Source: Costus lasius (Eukaryota; Streptophyta; Magnoliopsida; Zingiberales; Costaceae). From it: a stretch of DNA of 64,000 nucleotides. The DNA lies in contig CM050446.2 in the NCBI GenBank assembly GCA_027563935.2, positions 125,070,499-125,134,498 of the forward strand, read 5' to 3'. Positions 22,101-32,022 of this stretch are shown here, in pieces. The notes beneath the pieces were generated by a model. That model did not search any database, was not told the origin of the DNA, and worked only from the letters and a program-made list of their open reading frames with translations. Made by a program: the position numbers and the translations under genes. Position 1 is the stretch's first letter. Each line of letters starts with the position of its first letter.

Positions 22101-23051
22101 ATCCCTAGTCTTCAAGCTGTGAAGACATGGTTGGGGAAGTATTTCGAGATGAAAGACTTAGGGGAGGCCGCCTATATTCTAGGCGTAAGGATATACCGAG
22201 ATAGATCCAAGAGGCTCCTGGCCCTTAGTCAGAGTACCTACATTGATAAGGTCCTGGAGAGGTTCAACTTGGAGCAATCCAAGAAAGGATACCTTCCAGT
22301 AAGACATGACCTTACTCTCTCAAAGAGCTAGTGTCCTACAACACAGGCTGAGAGGGATGACATGAGTCGAATTCCTTATGCTTTGGAAGTAGGATCAATC
22401 ATGTATGCAATGTTGTGTACTAGACCAGATGTGGCATATGCTGTAAGCATAACCAGCCGATACCAATCCAATCCAGGTCTACAGCACTGGGTGGCTGTAA
22501 AGAACATCCTAAAGTATCTGAGAAGAACTAAGGATTTGTTCTTGGTCTATGGGGGACAAAAAGAGCTTAGTATGCAGGGCTATACTGATGCACCGTTCCA
22601 ATCTGACCCTTACGACTTTAGATCGCAGGCCGGCTATGTGTTCAAGATAAATGGAGGCGCTGTATGCTGGAAGAGCTTCAAGCAATCCACCATAGCAGAT
22701 TCTACAACCGAGGCAGAGTATGTGACCGCTTCTGAGGCAGCCAAGGAAGCCGTTTGGATAAGGAAGTTCTTATGTGATCTTCAGGTGGTCCCTAGTGCAA
22801 TGGATCCCATTGAACTCTATTGTGACAACAATGGAGCAATTGCACAAACTAAGGAACCACGGTCTCATCAAAGATCCAAACACATACTCAGAAGATTTCA
22901 CCTGATCAGAGAGATCATTGACAGAGGTGATGTCAAGATTAGCAGAGTTGACACAGAGAACAATCTGGCTGACCCATTGACCAAGGCTTTGGCGCAGCAG
23001 AAGCATGATGGTCACGCTAGAGATATAGGGTTGAGATTCCTCAGCTTCTAG
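19125..23051 (+). pseudogene. Copia-C gag-pol polyprotein (two nonsense codons, otherwise full length)
   Basis: A single frame of about 1308 codons encodes, in order, gag (from MATNTGGLSLRSLLDKD), a zinc knuckle CFHCGEQGHWRRDC near residue 247, and the protease motif LDTACGAHI near 295. Integrase follows with the HHCC part (LWHCRLAHINKNR, CEPCLLGK) and the DDE residues in HTDVCGPF, LRSDRGGEY and QWNGVSERRNR. Reverse transcriptase has DVKTAFLNGKL and YVDDILLIGN near 982. RNase H has GYTDAPFQSD, STTEAEY and YCDNNGAIA. The protein ends LRFLSF at 23051. The frame is interrupted only by TAG at 21378 (between integrase and RT) and TAG at 22329 (between RT and RNase H); both are compatible with CAG-to-TAG changes. 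The start ATG follows the leader and begins the conserved gag N-terminus. The protein would run in the cytoplasmic virus-like particle. Confidence 0.93.
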
Positions 23052-23058
23052 GTCTTAG

Positions 23059-23072
23059 TGCAAGTGGGAGAT
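23059..23072 (+). other. Polypurine tract of Copia-C
   Basis: GTGCAAGTGGGAGAT directly precedes the 3' LTR start TGTTGG and follows the polyprotein stop by eight bases. Confidence 0.8.
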
Positions 23073-24407
23073 TGTTGGTGTATATGCCCTAGGACCTAGT
23101 TTTGGTCCACTTATGTACTACTTGACTTTGATATTTATATCATTCTGGCATTGTCGTTATCTATGTTTGTTTACATCTGCGCATATGTACTAACATGATA
23201 ATGTCCCTGGAGACAGATTGGATCTGTGCTCGAACTATAGTCCCCAGTCGATGTACCTTAGTGGATAAGGGACAGCTCTAGTACATGTGAGACTGGTATA
23301 TGGGCTGGTTACGCACGGGGTGCTAACGCAGGCATATGGGTATATCAGTGGTGGATATACTGGACCGACCCGCTGTGAGGCTCTGACTTGATGTCATGAG
23401 TTAACCTCACAAGTGACAGGAGATGCATTGATCCCTTGACTTGAGGTCATTGACTCTTCTGTATGGTTAGGAACATGCTTTGATACAACCTAATGCCTCG
23501 CCGTAAGCTGGGAGGTCATAACGATTGTCATTGGGTATGTGACGACCCATATGAGAAGATCAATGGACAGACATAGGATTTGCCCCTTCCTATGGGAAGC
23601 TTGATATCCACAGGGCCCCCTATGGTTGCATGACTGGAAGTGTATGGCCATACCGAGGTGAAAGCCTGATTTAGTCATGACCATGAGATTGGGTGAAAAC
23701 AAAGTGGTGACACACTTTGTCCAATCGGATATCAGTTCGGCAAAGAGACTATAATGCATCGGTATCTTGTTGCGATGATGGGGATGTCGATGTGATATCC
23801 ATTCCGAAGACTTGGGTAGCAGCGATGCACTGCTAGGTGCCAATCACTGCTTGTGATGACTCGGTTCATCACTGCCAACGTCTGAGGAACCTACAGGGTC
23901 GCACAACTTGAAACTCGGGTTCTCGCATTGATCGGGTAGCCTATTGATTGAGTTATTGGATAACTCAGATCTGTTTGGAAGTTCCTTAGCGCCCTCCTCT
24001 CCAAAGTTGGACTTTGGATTTGGTTGATTCCTGTTTGGATCTTGGTGGAGTGCTTCAAGAGTTGGACTCCGATGAAGCTCCACCTCCTCTCCTTGGCATC
24101 TCCTCTAGACTTGGCGCAAGTGATTGAGGAAGTCTCCCAAAGGCGTGGATCTTCTTCCCGAGGCTAGCACCGGGCGTGGAAGAAGAGGACTCGAGGTTCG
24201 GCTGTGTGCGAGACTGCAGAGGGCGCACATTTGGGCGCCTGCATCGCATCCATCATATTCGTTGCAAGGTATCATCTCCTACTCACCGTGTCGATCTCCT
24301 CGCAAGACTCGATCTTCTGGGTTTTTAGGACTGGCCTGTTTCGGGGATTGCTTCCGCTGTGCTTGTCTGTAAAATTTTTTTATAAAAATCCCCGGGGTTT
24401 CCCAACA
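23073..24407 (+). repeat. Copia-C 3' LTR (internal 622-bp deletion)
   Basis: Collinear with the 5' LTR except that bases matching 16456-17077 are absent. In the 5' LTR the missing stretch is bracketed by TTTGG at 16451-16455 and 17073-17077; one copy remains at the join near 23976. The deletion removes the GGCCC repeats, the enhancer-like block and the TATA box. Confidence 0.92.
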
Positions 24408-26578
24408 GAAGTGGCACTTTTCCCAGTTCAAGACTAGGTTGACCTCTTCGCACCTCTGCAAAACCTTAGACAAATTAGACAGACAATGATGGAAAGAGGA
24501 GTCATAAACAGAAAAATCATCCATAAAAATATCCATGAAATCCTCATTAAAATCAGAAAATATGTCCATCATCGCTTGCTGAAAGGTCGCGGGGGCGTTG
24601 CAGAGGCCAAAGGGCATCCTTCGATACGCGTATGTGCCGTATGGACATGTAAAAGTTGTTTTCTCCTAATCATCCGGGTGGATGGGGATCTGGAAGAAAC
24701 CTGAAAAGCCATCCAAAAAGCAAAAATAAGAATTATGTGCTAATCTATCTAACATCTGATCTATAAATGGAAGAGGGAAATGATCTTTTCGCGTTGCCGA
24801 ATTCAACTTCCTGTAGTCTATGCACATCCTGTATCCCGTGACCGTGCGCGTGGGTATTAGCTCGTCTGTCTTGGTCTTTATTACTGTGACGCCACCTTTC
24901 TTGGGTACAACATGTACTGGACTTACCCAAGAACTATCTGAGATTGGATATATAACTCCGGCGTCTAATAGTTTGAGCACTTCCTTCTTCACTACATCCT
25001 TTAGATGCGGGTTTAGTCGACGCTGGAACTCCACAGAAGTTTTACTGTTGTCTTCCAATAGGATCCTGTGCATGCAAACAGAGGGGTTAATCCCTTTTAT
25101 GTCATCTAATGAGTAACCTATTACCTTCCTATGGAGGCGAAGCTCATTAAGCAGTAGTTCGGTTTGCTCCTTGTCCAATGCCGCACTTACAATTACAGGG
25201 TATGTGGAATTATCTCCCAAGAACTCATATCTCAAAGTATTGGGCAAACTCTTGAGTTCAATTTTCTACTGCCTTTGATTCTCCTTATCTTTTTCTTTCT
25301 CATCGACTGGACTTACATCGCTTTCCAACAATGCAACATACTCTTCTGCCTCCCCTTTGCCATCTTCATTAACAGAGTTCGTTAAGGCGAGTTTTAGAGG
25401 ATCTACTTCTCTCCTAGGCGGCTCAACATCCTGTGTAACTTTCTCCACAATGTCAATGCTGCAACATGTACCTGCAAGAGAAGGTTTTTCAGAGTGTTAG
25501 TTAAATCAAATTGAATGGCATTGCCACAGATGTTCAAGGTCAGTTTCTCATTCTTGACATCCATGACAGCGCCAGCAGTGGCAAGAAAAGGTCTCCCCAA
25601 AATGATAGGGAGCCTATCATCCTCATCAATTTCCAAAACAATAAAGTCGGCAGGAATAAAGTAATCTCCTACTTTAACAGGTACGTCCTCTAAAATACCA
25701 ACTGGGTGACCCACAGATCGGTCTGCAAGCTGTATAGAAATGTTAGTGGGCTGCAAATCCCCTAAGTCTAGCCTTTTACAAAGTGAAAATGGCATGAGGC
25801 TAACGCTCACTCCTAAGTCGCACAGAGCCCTCTGAAAAGACATCTCCCCAATCTGGCAGGGTAAGGAGAAATTGCCTGGGTCCTTAAGCTTCTGAGCGAG
25901 CTTATTCTGAATGATGGCGCTGCACTCTTCAGTAAGTGCAACGGTCCCTTGATCTTCTAGCTTCCTCTTGTTTGATAAGATATCTTTCAGAAATTTCGCA
26001 TAAGTCGGCATCTGTGAGAGAGCATCAACGAAAGGGATGTTAATATAAAGTTTTTTTAAAACCTCTAAAAACTTACCAAACTGCTTGTCCAATTTAGCCT
26101 TGACAAGCCTCTGTGGAAAGGGAATCGGTGGCTTATATGCTGGCGATCCCACATAGGGCCACTCCTCCTCAACTGGCTCAGGTGCCACCGGTGTTGCATT
26201 CGAATGTGGTTCCACATGTTCTGGTATTGTCTCTTCTATCCTGTCATCTGTTGGCATCTTTGGGTCTTCCAATTGCTTGCCGCTCTGAGTGGAGATTGCA
26301 TTGCACTGCTCCCTCGGGTTTACTTCTGGTTGGGATGGCAGCTTCCCCAGTGCTCTAGAAGATGAGCTAGCTTGCTGGGCTAGCTGACTCTCTAGCATCT
26401 TATTATGTGTCTCCAGGGAGTCCATCCTGGTCATCATCATCTTCATCATATCTGTGAGTCCTTCAAGTTGCTTGCCCAGATTTGAATCATTGTTCGGCCT
26501 TAGCTATGGTGGTTGTGGTGGCGGTGCATTGTAATTTTTGGCCTGGAATCCTGGTGGTCTGAAATTGTTCTGTTGGGG
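24408..26578 (-). pseudogene. Athila-1 protease and reverse transcriptase (pol, 5' part)
   Basis: Read right to left: a Gln/Pro-rich linker, KPPIPFPQRLVKAKLDKQFGKFL, LTEECSAIIQNKL, the retropepsin motif CDLGVSVSLM and LPIILGRPFLATAGA. After a frameshift near 25450 come NTLRYEFLGDN, SVCMHRILLED, VVKKEVLKLLDAGVIYPI, WVSPVHVVPKKGG, MCIDYRKLNSATRKDHFPLPF, FCFLDGFSGFFQI, MPFGLCNAPATFQ and MDDFSVY (catalytic Asp pair). In-frame stops occur near 25266 and 24666. The frame ends at NLVLNWEKCHF against the Copia-C LTR at 24408. In Athila-2 the same sequence continues into RNase H; that part is missing here. Confidence 0.88.
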
Positions 26579-27796
26579 TTACCTAAAGTTTCCTTGTGGG
26601 GGCTGAGTCTGCTGTGGTGGAACTTGTCCAGGCTGAATCGGCTGAGTTGTCCGGTAAGAAAAATTTAGATGGTTGCGCCATCCAAGATTGTAGTAGTTGG
26701 AATAAGGGTTATTGTTCTGGTTGAAATTTCCAACTGCATTCAATTGCTCAGGATGAGCCGCAGCCATTTGTCCATCTCCCGCCTGACAATCTGCCCCTGC
26801 ATGACCTACAACTCCACATACCTCACAAGTAATAGCGTTAACATCCATAGAATTAACAGACCAAGAGTCAAGCTTCCTAGTCAAATTATCAACCTTAGCA
26901 GTAAGTGCAGTCAAAGAATCCAGGTCATACTTACCTGACTTCTTGGTAGAAGTACCTCTCTCGGATGTCCATTGGTGATGGTTAATCGTCATGTCCTCGA
27001 GAAGGTTCATTGCATCCTCAACTCTCCTATTCATCAAAGCACCTCCTGCTGCAGTGTCCACTGTAAGCCTCGTGTTGTAATCCAGACTGCTGTAGAACGT
27101 TTGGATCAAAACCCAAGTCTCAACACCATGATGTGGACACATCCTTTGGAGTTCCTTAAACCTCTCCCAAGCTTCGTATAGGGATTCTCCATCTTTTTGC
27201 ATGAAGCTCGTTATCTGATTTCGCAATTGGATTGTTTTTTATGGAGGGAAGTACTTGGAGAGAAAGGCTTGAGAAAGCTCTGCCCATGTTCTTATCGAAG
27301 CAGCAGGTAGTGTGTGCAGCCAAGCTCTCGCCCTATCCCTCAGAGAGAAGGGGAATAGTCGCAACTTGATAGCATCAGCAAATACTCCATTAATTTTCAA
27401 CATATCGCAATATTCTAGAAAAATAGAAAGGTGCATGTTGGGGTCCTCAAGAGGAAAACCACCAAACTGATTCTGTTGCACCATAGAAAGAAGAGCAGGT
27501 TTTATTTCAAAATTGTTGGCCTCAACAGCAGGCCTAGCAATCCCTGATTGGAAACCATAAGTGTAGGGTGCAGAATAATCCTTCAATGTCCTGTTACTGT
27601 TACAGTTGTTGCCCATTGGTTGTTGTACTCTATCATTGTTCACTTCGATCTGAATGTGTTCCATCTGACTTTCTCCTCCAGGATGGTTCATGATTTCTCT
27701 CTTCTGGATCTGATTTTGCTTCCTTCTTGTCCTGAAGGTGCGCTCGATCTCTGGATCAATGTCAAAGAATGTACCTGCCCTAGAACTTCTTCGCAT
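26579..27796 (-). pseudogene. Athila-1 gag
   Basis: The first ATG in frame is at 27796 (MRRSSRAGTFFD). Typical Athila gag features follow: EIERTFRTRRK, ANNFEIKPALLSMVQQNQFGG, EDPNMHLSIFLEYCDMLK, LRLFPFSLRDRARAWLH, LSKYFPP, then after one TAA at 27239 RNQITSFMQKDGESLYEAWERFKEL. A zinc knuckle CEVCGVVGHAGADC and a YSNYYN/Pro/Gln-rich tail follow. The frame continues into protease after a stop at 26579. Capsid/nucleocapsid role by family. Confidence 0.88.
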
Positions 27797-27934
27797 AAAA
27801 TGGTCAGTCACAATTATAAAGTTCTAAGACAACAAGTGAATAAAAAGAAAAAGAAAATAACAGTGCAGTAAGAAAAATCTAACCTAAGGCCTAGTCTACC
27901 AATTCTCGGAAATATACTAATATCAAATGTTGCT

Positions 27935-27951
27935 CCCCGACAACGGCGCCA
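27935..27951 (-). other. Primer binding site of Athila-1 (tRNA-Asp type)
   Basis: Minus strand TGGCGCCGTTGTCGGGG lies seven bases inside the LTR end, the layout typical for Athila elements (usual site TGGCGCCGTTGCCGGGG). Confidence 0.85.
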
Positions 27952-27958
27952 AAAACTT

Positions 27959-29265
27959 GACACGACCGCAAGTGCACGGTTATGTCGAAGTAATATAAAA
28001 GATGTCGAATCCCATAGGAAGCAAGGTTGAGTACTAGAAAGTCCGAGTCCTAATAGCTAGGCGAGTATCAAACGTGGGTTTTTGAAGACGAAAATCGAAA
28101 ATAAACAAGTGCAACTAATTCGGTAGAGAAAAGATATAAGAGAGAATTTAGGGCTACGGCTTCCACCACGATGATAATCTTAATCGCATAAGAAAGATAT
28201 TAGTTATTTGGTTTATTGGTTTTGCACAAGGAATCTAACCCTAGGGTACAAGGTGCCCTCTCTCAAGTGATACACCCCGGTGTTCGTCTTAGACCGACCT
28301 CCTACTCTCGCGGTGGATCGTTCTAAGGCAAACCCAATGAGTTCTATGGCAGACTATGAAATCCTCGAGCGAAGCCCAAGCACTCTCGTGTCGAGGTCTT
28401 GCAAGCTTTACTCAGAGGTTCGACCCTTACGATCCTTCTCTAGATATGAATCGTAACGGCTAACACGCGATATTACTCGGCCAAGGTAAAACCACTAAAT
28501 AAATGCGTCAAAGTAAAATATGCTCACAATTCAAACCAAATAACATAAATAAATACAAAGTTTGCAATTAAAATCATCAAAGGGTTTCCACCAAGCCCCG
28601 AAATAGGGTTTACACTACAATCGTCATTGAAACGCTCAAAATCTCTCTTTTAATGAAATGAAAAGTATAAGAAAATGAAGCTAAGGGGAAGGAGACGATG
28701 AACCGAAGGAATCCTGAAGAAATCGTGATGATCGTGTGTCTCAATCTCCGAAAATCTCCAAAAGTCGCCTCTGTCGCCGTGTTCTTCTGCCCGCGCCGCT
28801 TCTTCGCATGAATGCTCGATGATTAGGGCAAGAAAATTGGGACTTTTTGTCCTCTGCGTTCGCCTCTGAAAGAGCTTTCCATAGACACCTTACTTGCCGA
28901 ATTTGGCCTCCGAATGGGTGAGAAATCGAAGGAAACCGAGTGTGGGTCGGGCCGCTCACGAACCTGGGTTAGAATCACGGTGAACCCCACCGGGTTCACC
29001 TGGCCGTGATTGTCAGGCTAACTCCAAACAAGCCCAAATTTGACAGACGGCTTCATTTTCGCATGAGAAATTGTCCCATGGCCTCAGAATCTTCAAAATA
29101 TGTTGAAAAAAAGGTGTTTTTACCTGAAATTCCATAAAAGTGCCAAAAAGTGAAGATTCCGAAGATATGAAGGAAATAAGCCTATAATTAGTATAAAAAT
29201 GACGAAATAAGCCTAGATTTGACATGAAATAACTATGAAAATCACTACCAAAATGCAATGCATCA
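27959..29265 (-). repeat. Athila-1 5' LTR (right copy)
   Basis: On the plus strand it runs TGACACGACCGC...GCAATGCATCA (1307 bp), so TG...CA on the minus strand. It closely matches 10110-11400. The right flank is TTAAACAAGTGTGACAC, recognisable as LTR B sequence. Confidence 0.88.
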
Positions 29266-29282
29266 TTAAACAAGTGTGACAC

Positions 29283-31126
29283 TGATGTGTATTTTATTGT
29301 ACTACTAACCGCAAGCGTGACGGCTTTGTCGTAGTAGTACGTAAGTGTCGATCCCACAGGGACAGTGATCAAGTACCGAGTAATTACGAATCAATAGCTA
29401 GACAATCGGGTAAATAATTTGGGTTTTCATAAAATAGAAATACAACTAAATGCAAATGCTAGCCGAATCAAGCAAGGGATAGTTTTGAACAGAAAACAAG
29501 GTTTAGAGACATCAAAACTTTGAGTGCATCTCGCTGATGGATCTTAAACTCAAATAAGACAATTATCATAACAACGCAATTTTAAAAGTGTTCAAGGAAA
29601 TATCGAATGTTACAGATTACCCTCTTTCGATGGCGTAATCCGGTATCAATCTAAATCGGCATCCTACTTTCGTGGCTAACATGACCTAGATTGATCCATT
29701 GGGTTCAGAGATATTATAAAGTTCCTCACACAAATTCTGCCCTAATTCTTAATAGCTTAGAGCATGTTCGATAAGGCAGATCTAGCGTCGCAATTCACCT
29801 TTCGATCCTTCTTGCGGCGCCCAAGAAAATAATTGCGTGATCAAGGCATACTAGCAATAAAACAGCACAGATCGAATAAACACAAGATAAAATTACATTA
29901 GCTACGAGAAAACAAGTTCAAAAATAAGATCCAAAAAACTCAAATATACTCTTGTTCTGATAAAGAAGATTATGCTATCATAGCATCGCTTCAGTACAAA
30001 TCCATAAAGGAATTGAAGGAACTAAAGAGAAGATAGAAGAAGGAGGAAGCGAACTCTTCTACAGAAGCGCTGCAACATTCTTTCAGGTCTTCTAAGAATG
30101 ATATGCACCATTCCTTCCTCCTCCCTTGTTGTCGTCAAGCCTTTCTCCCTTTTGCAAAACTCACTAGCCCCCTTAAGCCCCAACTAGGCGCTACTTTGCA
30201 ATAGGTTTTTCACTCATTATATAGAATCTAATCCAACTTCTGAATGCCTATATTAATAGCTCTCTTTATTATCTACGTTTTGATACCAAAAACATCCAAA
30301 ACGGAACTATACTGAGGGAGTTATGGCCGTTTTAAATTTGGGCTACGCAGAAAGATTACGGGTGTAATCATGATTACGGCCCTACCTGTAATGCCAATAT
30401 TTATGCTCTTTAGCTCCCGAAACATTCATACACTTATGCTCCATTGAATGCTCGTCATTTTGGTACCAAAAACGTCCGAAACAGACTTGTAACGGAGAAG
30501 TTATGGCCATTTTAATGCTGGTCTTTAATGGCCTTTAATGCTCTTAATGCCATTACAGGTGTAATAGGATTATGGGCATGCTCGTAATTTCTATGGCAAA
30601 CTCCGTTTTGTCTGAAATTTTATGGGTGAGTTAACCTTTGACTTGACTTGAATTCCGGCTATAGTATGATTTCGAAGGTTGCCGGTGTGAAGATTACGGT
30701 CAAGCTGAAATTATGGCCATACCATAATATCTTCTGTCAAAGTTTTTATCTTCCAAAAGGCTTCTATTGAAAAAGTTAAGGGCACGTCTTCAGAATATGA
30801 CTATGCTTACATAAAAATGGGTCCTTTGGAAAGTCAAACTAGAAATTACGGCCATAATGTAGATTATGGTCTCGGCCGTAATTCTGAAAATTAATCCCAT
30901 TTGAAACCAAACTTCTTGTCAAGGTTCTTGATTCACTTGGGATTGTAAATATACTTCCGTATAGCTCTAAAAGCGAGTGAATTATCCTATATTCATCAAA
31001 CATGACAAGTAGCGAAGCTTCTGAAGAAAATCAATGAAATAAGCTGGAAAGAGATAAAAATATGAAAATAGATCTCGATTCACTGGTGAATATAGGTCTA
31101 AAAGACTATAAAAATATGAGACATCA
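29283..31126 (-). mobile_element. Solo LTR of an Athila-like Gypsy element, with target duplication GACAC
   Basis: Plus-strand ends TGATGTGTATTTTATTG and ATGAGACATCA, with GACAC on both flanks (29278-29282 and 31127-31131). The dyad phrase GATTACGG(C/G)...CCGTAATC-like recurs at about 30350-30900. The ends and the CGATCCCACAGGGA motif near 29350 place it with the other Athila-like LTRs, minus orientation. No coding region remains. Confidence 0.9.
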
Positions 31127-32022
31127 GACACACTTATCCAATCTGGACATCAGGCTGGCAAAAGGACAAATGCGTACATGTACTTTATCACAGTTTTAGG
31201 GGATGCCGATGATGACTCCATTCTGATGACTTGAGTAGCCATAATACACTGCTAGGTGCCAATGATGACTCCATTCTGATGACTTGGGTAGCCATAATAC
31301 ACTGCTAGGTGTCACTCATCGCTTGTGATAATTTTAGATTATCACTACTAATGTCTAAAGAACCTACATGGTCGCACCCCTAGACACGCGAGGTCTCATA
31401 CTGATCGGACAGCCTCAGATCGAATCATTATGTGATTCAGATCATTTTAGGAGGCTGATGCTTGAGATTTCTTTTATGGAGATGATATTTTATTTAGTTC
31501 ACGTTTGACCACTAGTTGACTTCTAGTAAACTATGTTTGACCTATGTTATCAAAATGAGTCAAACAAGAGTCTTAGTGCAAATTTGGATTTGGCACTAAA
31601 GTCACATGAATAAATAAAATTATTAATTGGCAAGAGAATTTTTCTCTTGGCTAATTAATTGGCCTAGGCATATTTTATATTAAATATATTATATATTTAA
31701 TTGTAATAGGTGCGTACATGATTGAAAGAATTAATATATTTACTAATTTGACGTTAAGCGAATTTATTCATGTATTTTATTCATGTTTGACCAATTTGGC
31801 AAAATATATTTAATAGATTTAATTATGACTTGGCCTAGGCGCATTCTTCATTCTATTTAATATATTTATATATATTAAATTTAATGAAAAATAATCACCA
31901 AGAATAACTAGTTGATCTATTATAAATAGAGAGGCTTTCTTAGGTGATTCTTGCACCAATTCTCTTCTCTCATCTCCAGTTGTCGCCTCCCCTCTCCTAC
32001 TAGGCGTGAGGGTCTTGAAGGT
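31127..32022 (+). mobile_element. LTR B, last segment (3' end truncated)
   Basis: Aligns with 16185-16450 of the Copia-C LTR (ACTGCTAGGTGCCAAT, CCTACATGGTCGCAC). It then becomes AT-rich with a plus-strand TATA box at 31921-31928 (TATAAATA). A 54-bp piece at about 31213-31315 is tandemly duplicated. The segment stops near 32022 without the terminal CCCAACA; a further 0.4 kb of LTR, judged from B', is missing. Confidence 0.7.

Larger units (their letters stand above)
15550..24407 (+). mobile_element. Copia-C: nearly complete Ty1/Copia retrotransposon
   Basis: LTRs at 15550-17506 and 23073-24407, an initiator-tRNA-Met primer site, a single gag-pol frame (19125-23051) and a polypurine tract are all present. 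The flanks read CAAGT on the left and GAAGT on the right, a probable 5-bp duplication with one change. The LTRs differ by a 622-bp deletion in the right one and by roughly 20 substitutions in about 1.3 kb by eye, nearly all transitions. It is one of the youngest insertions in the nest, lying inside Athila-1. Confidence 0.92.
10110..29265 (-). mobile_element. Athila-1: Athila-type Ty3/Gypsy retrotransposon carrying a nested Copia
   Basis: Two minus-strand LTRs (10110-11400 and 27959-29265) enclose, read right to left, a tRNA-Asp-type primer site, gag, protease, RT, an integrase remnant and ORF-X. Copia-C (15550-24407) is inserted inside. Without Copia-C the element is about 10.3 kb and lacks RNase H and most of integrase. 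It sits in LTR B. The right flank is TTAAA, but the left border has lost about 18 bases of the LTR and the flanking duplication, so a small deletion occurred there. Confidence 0.85.
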
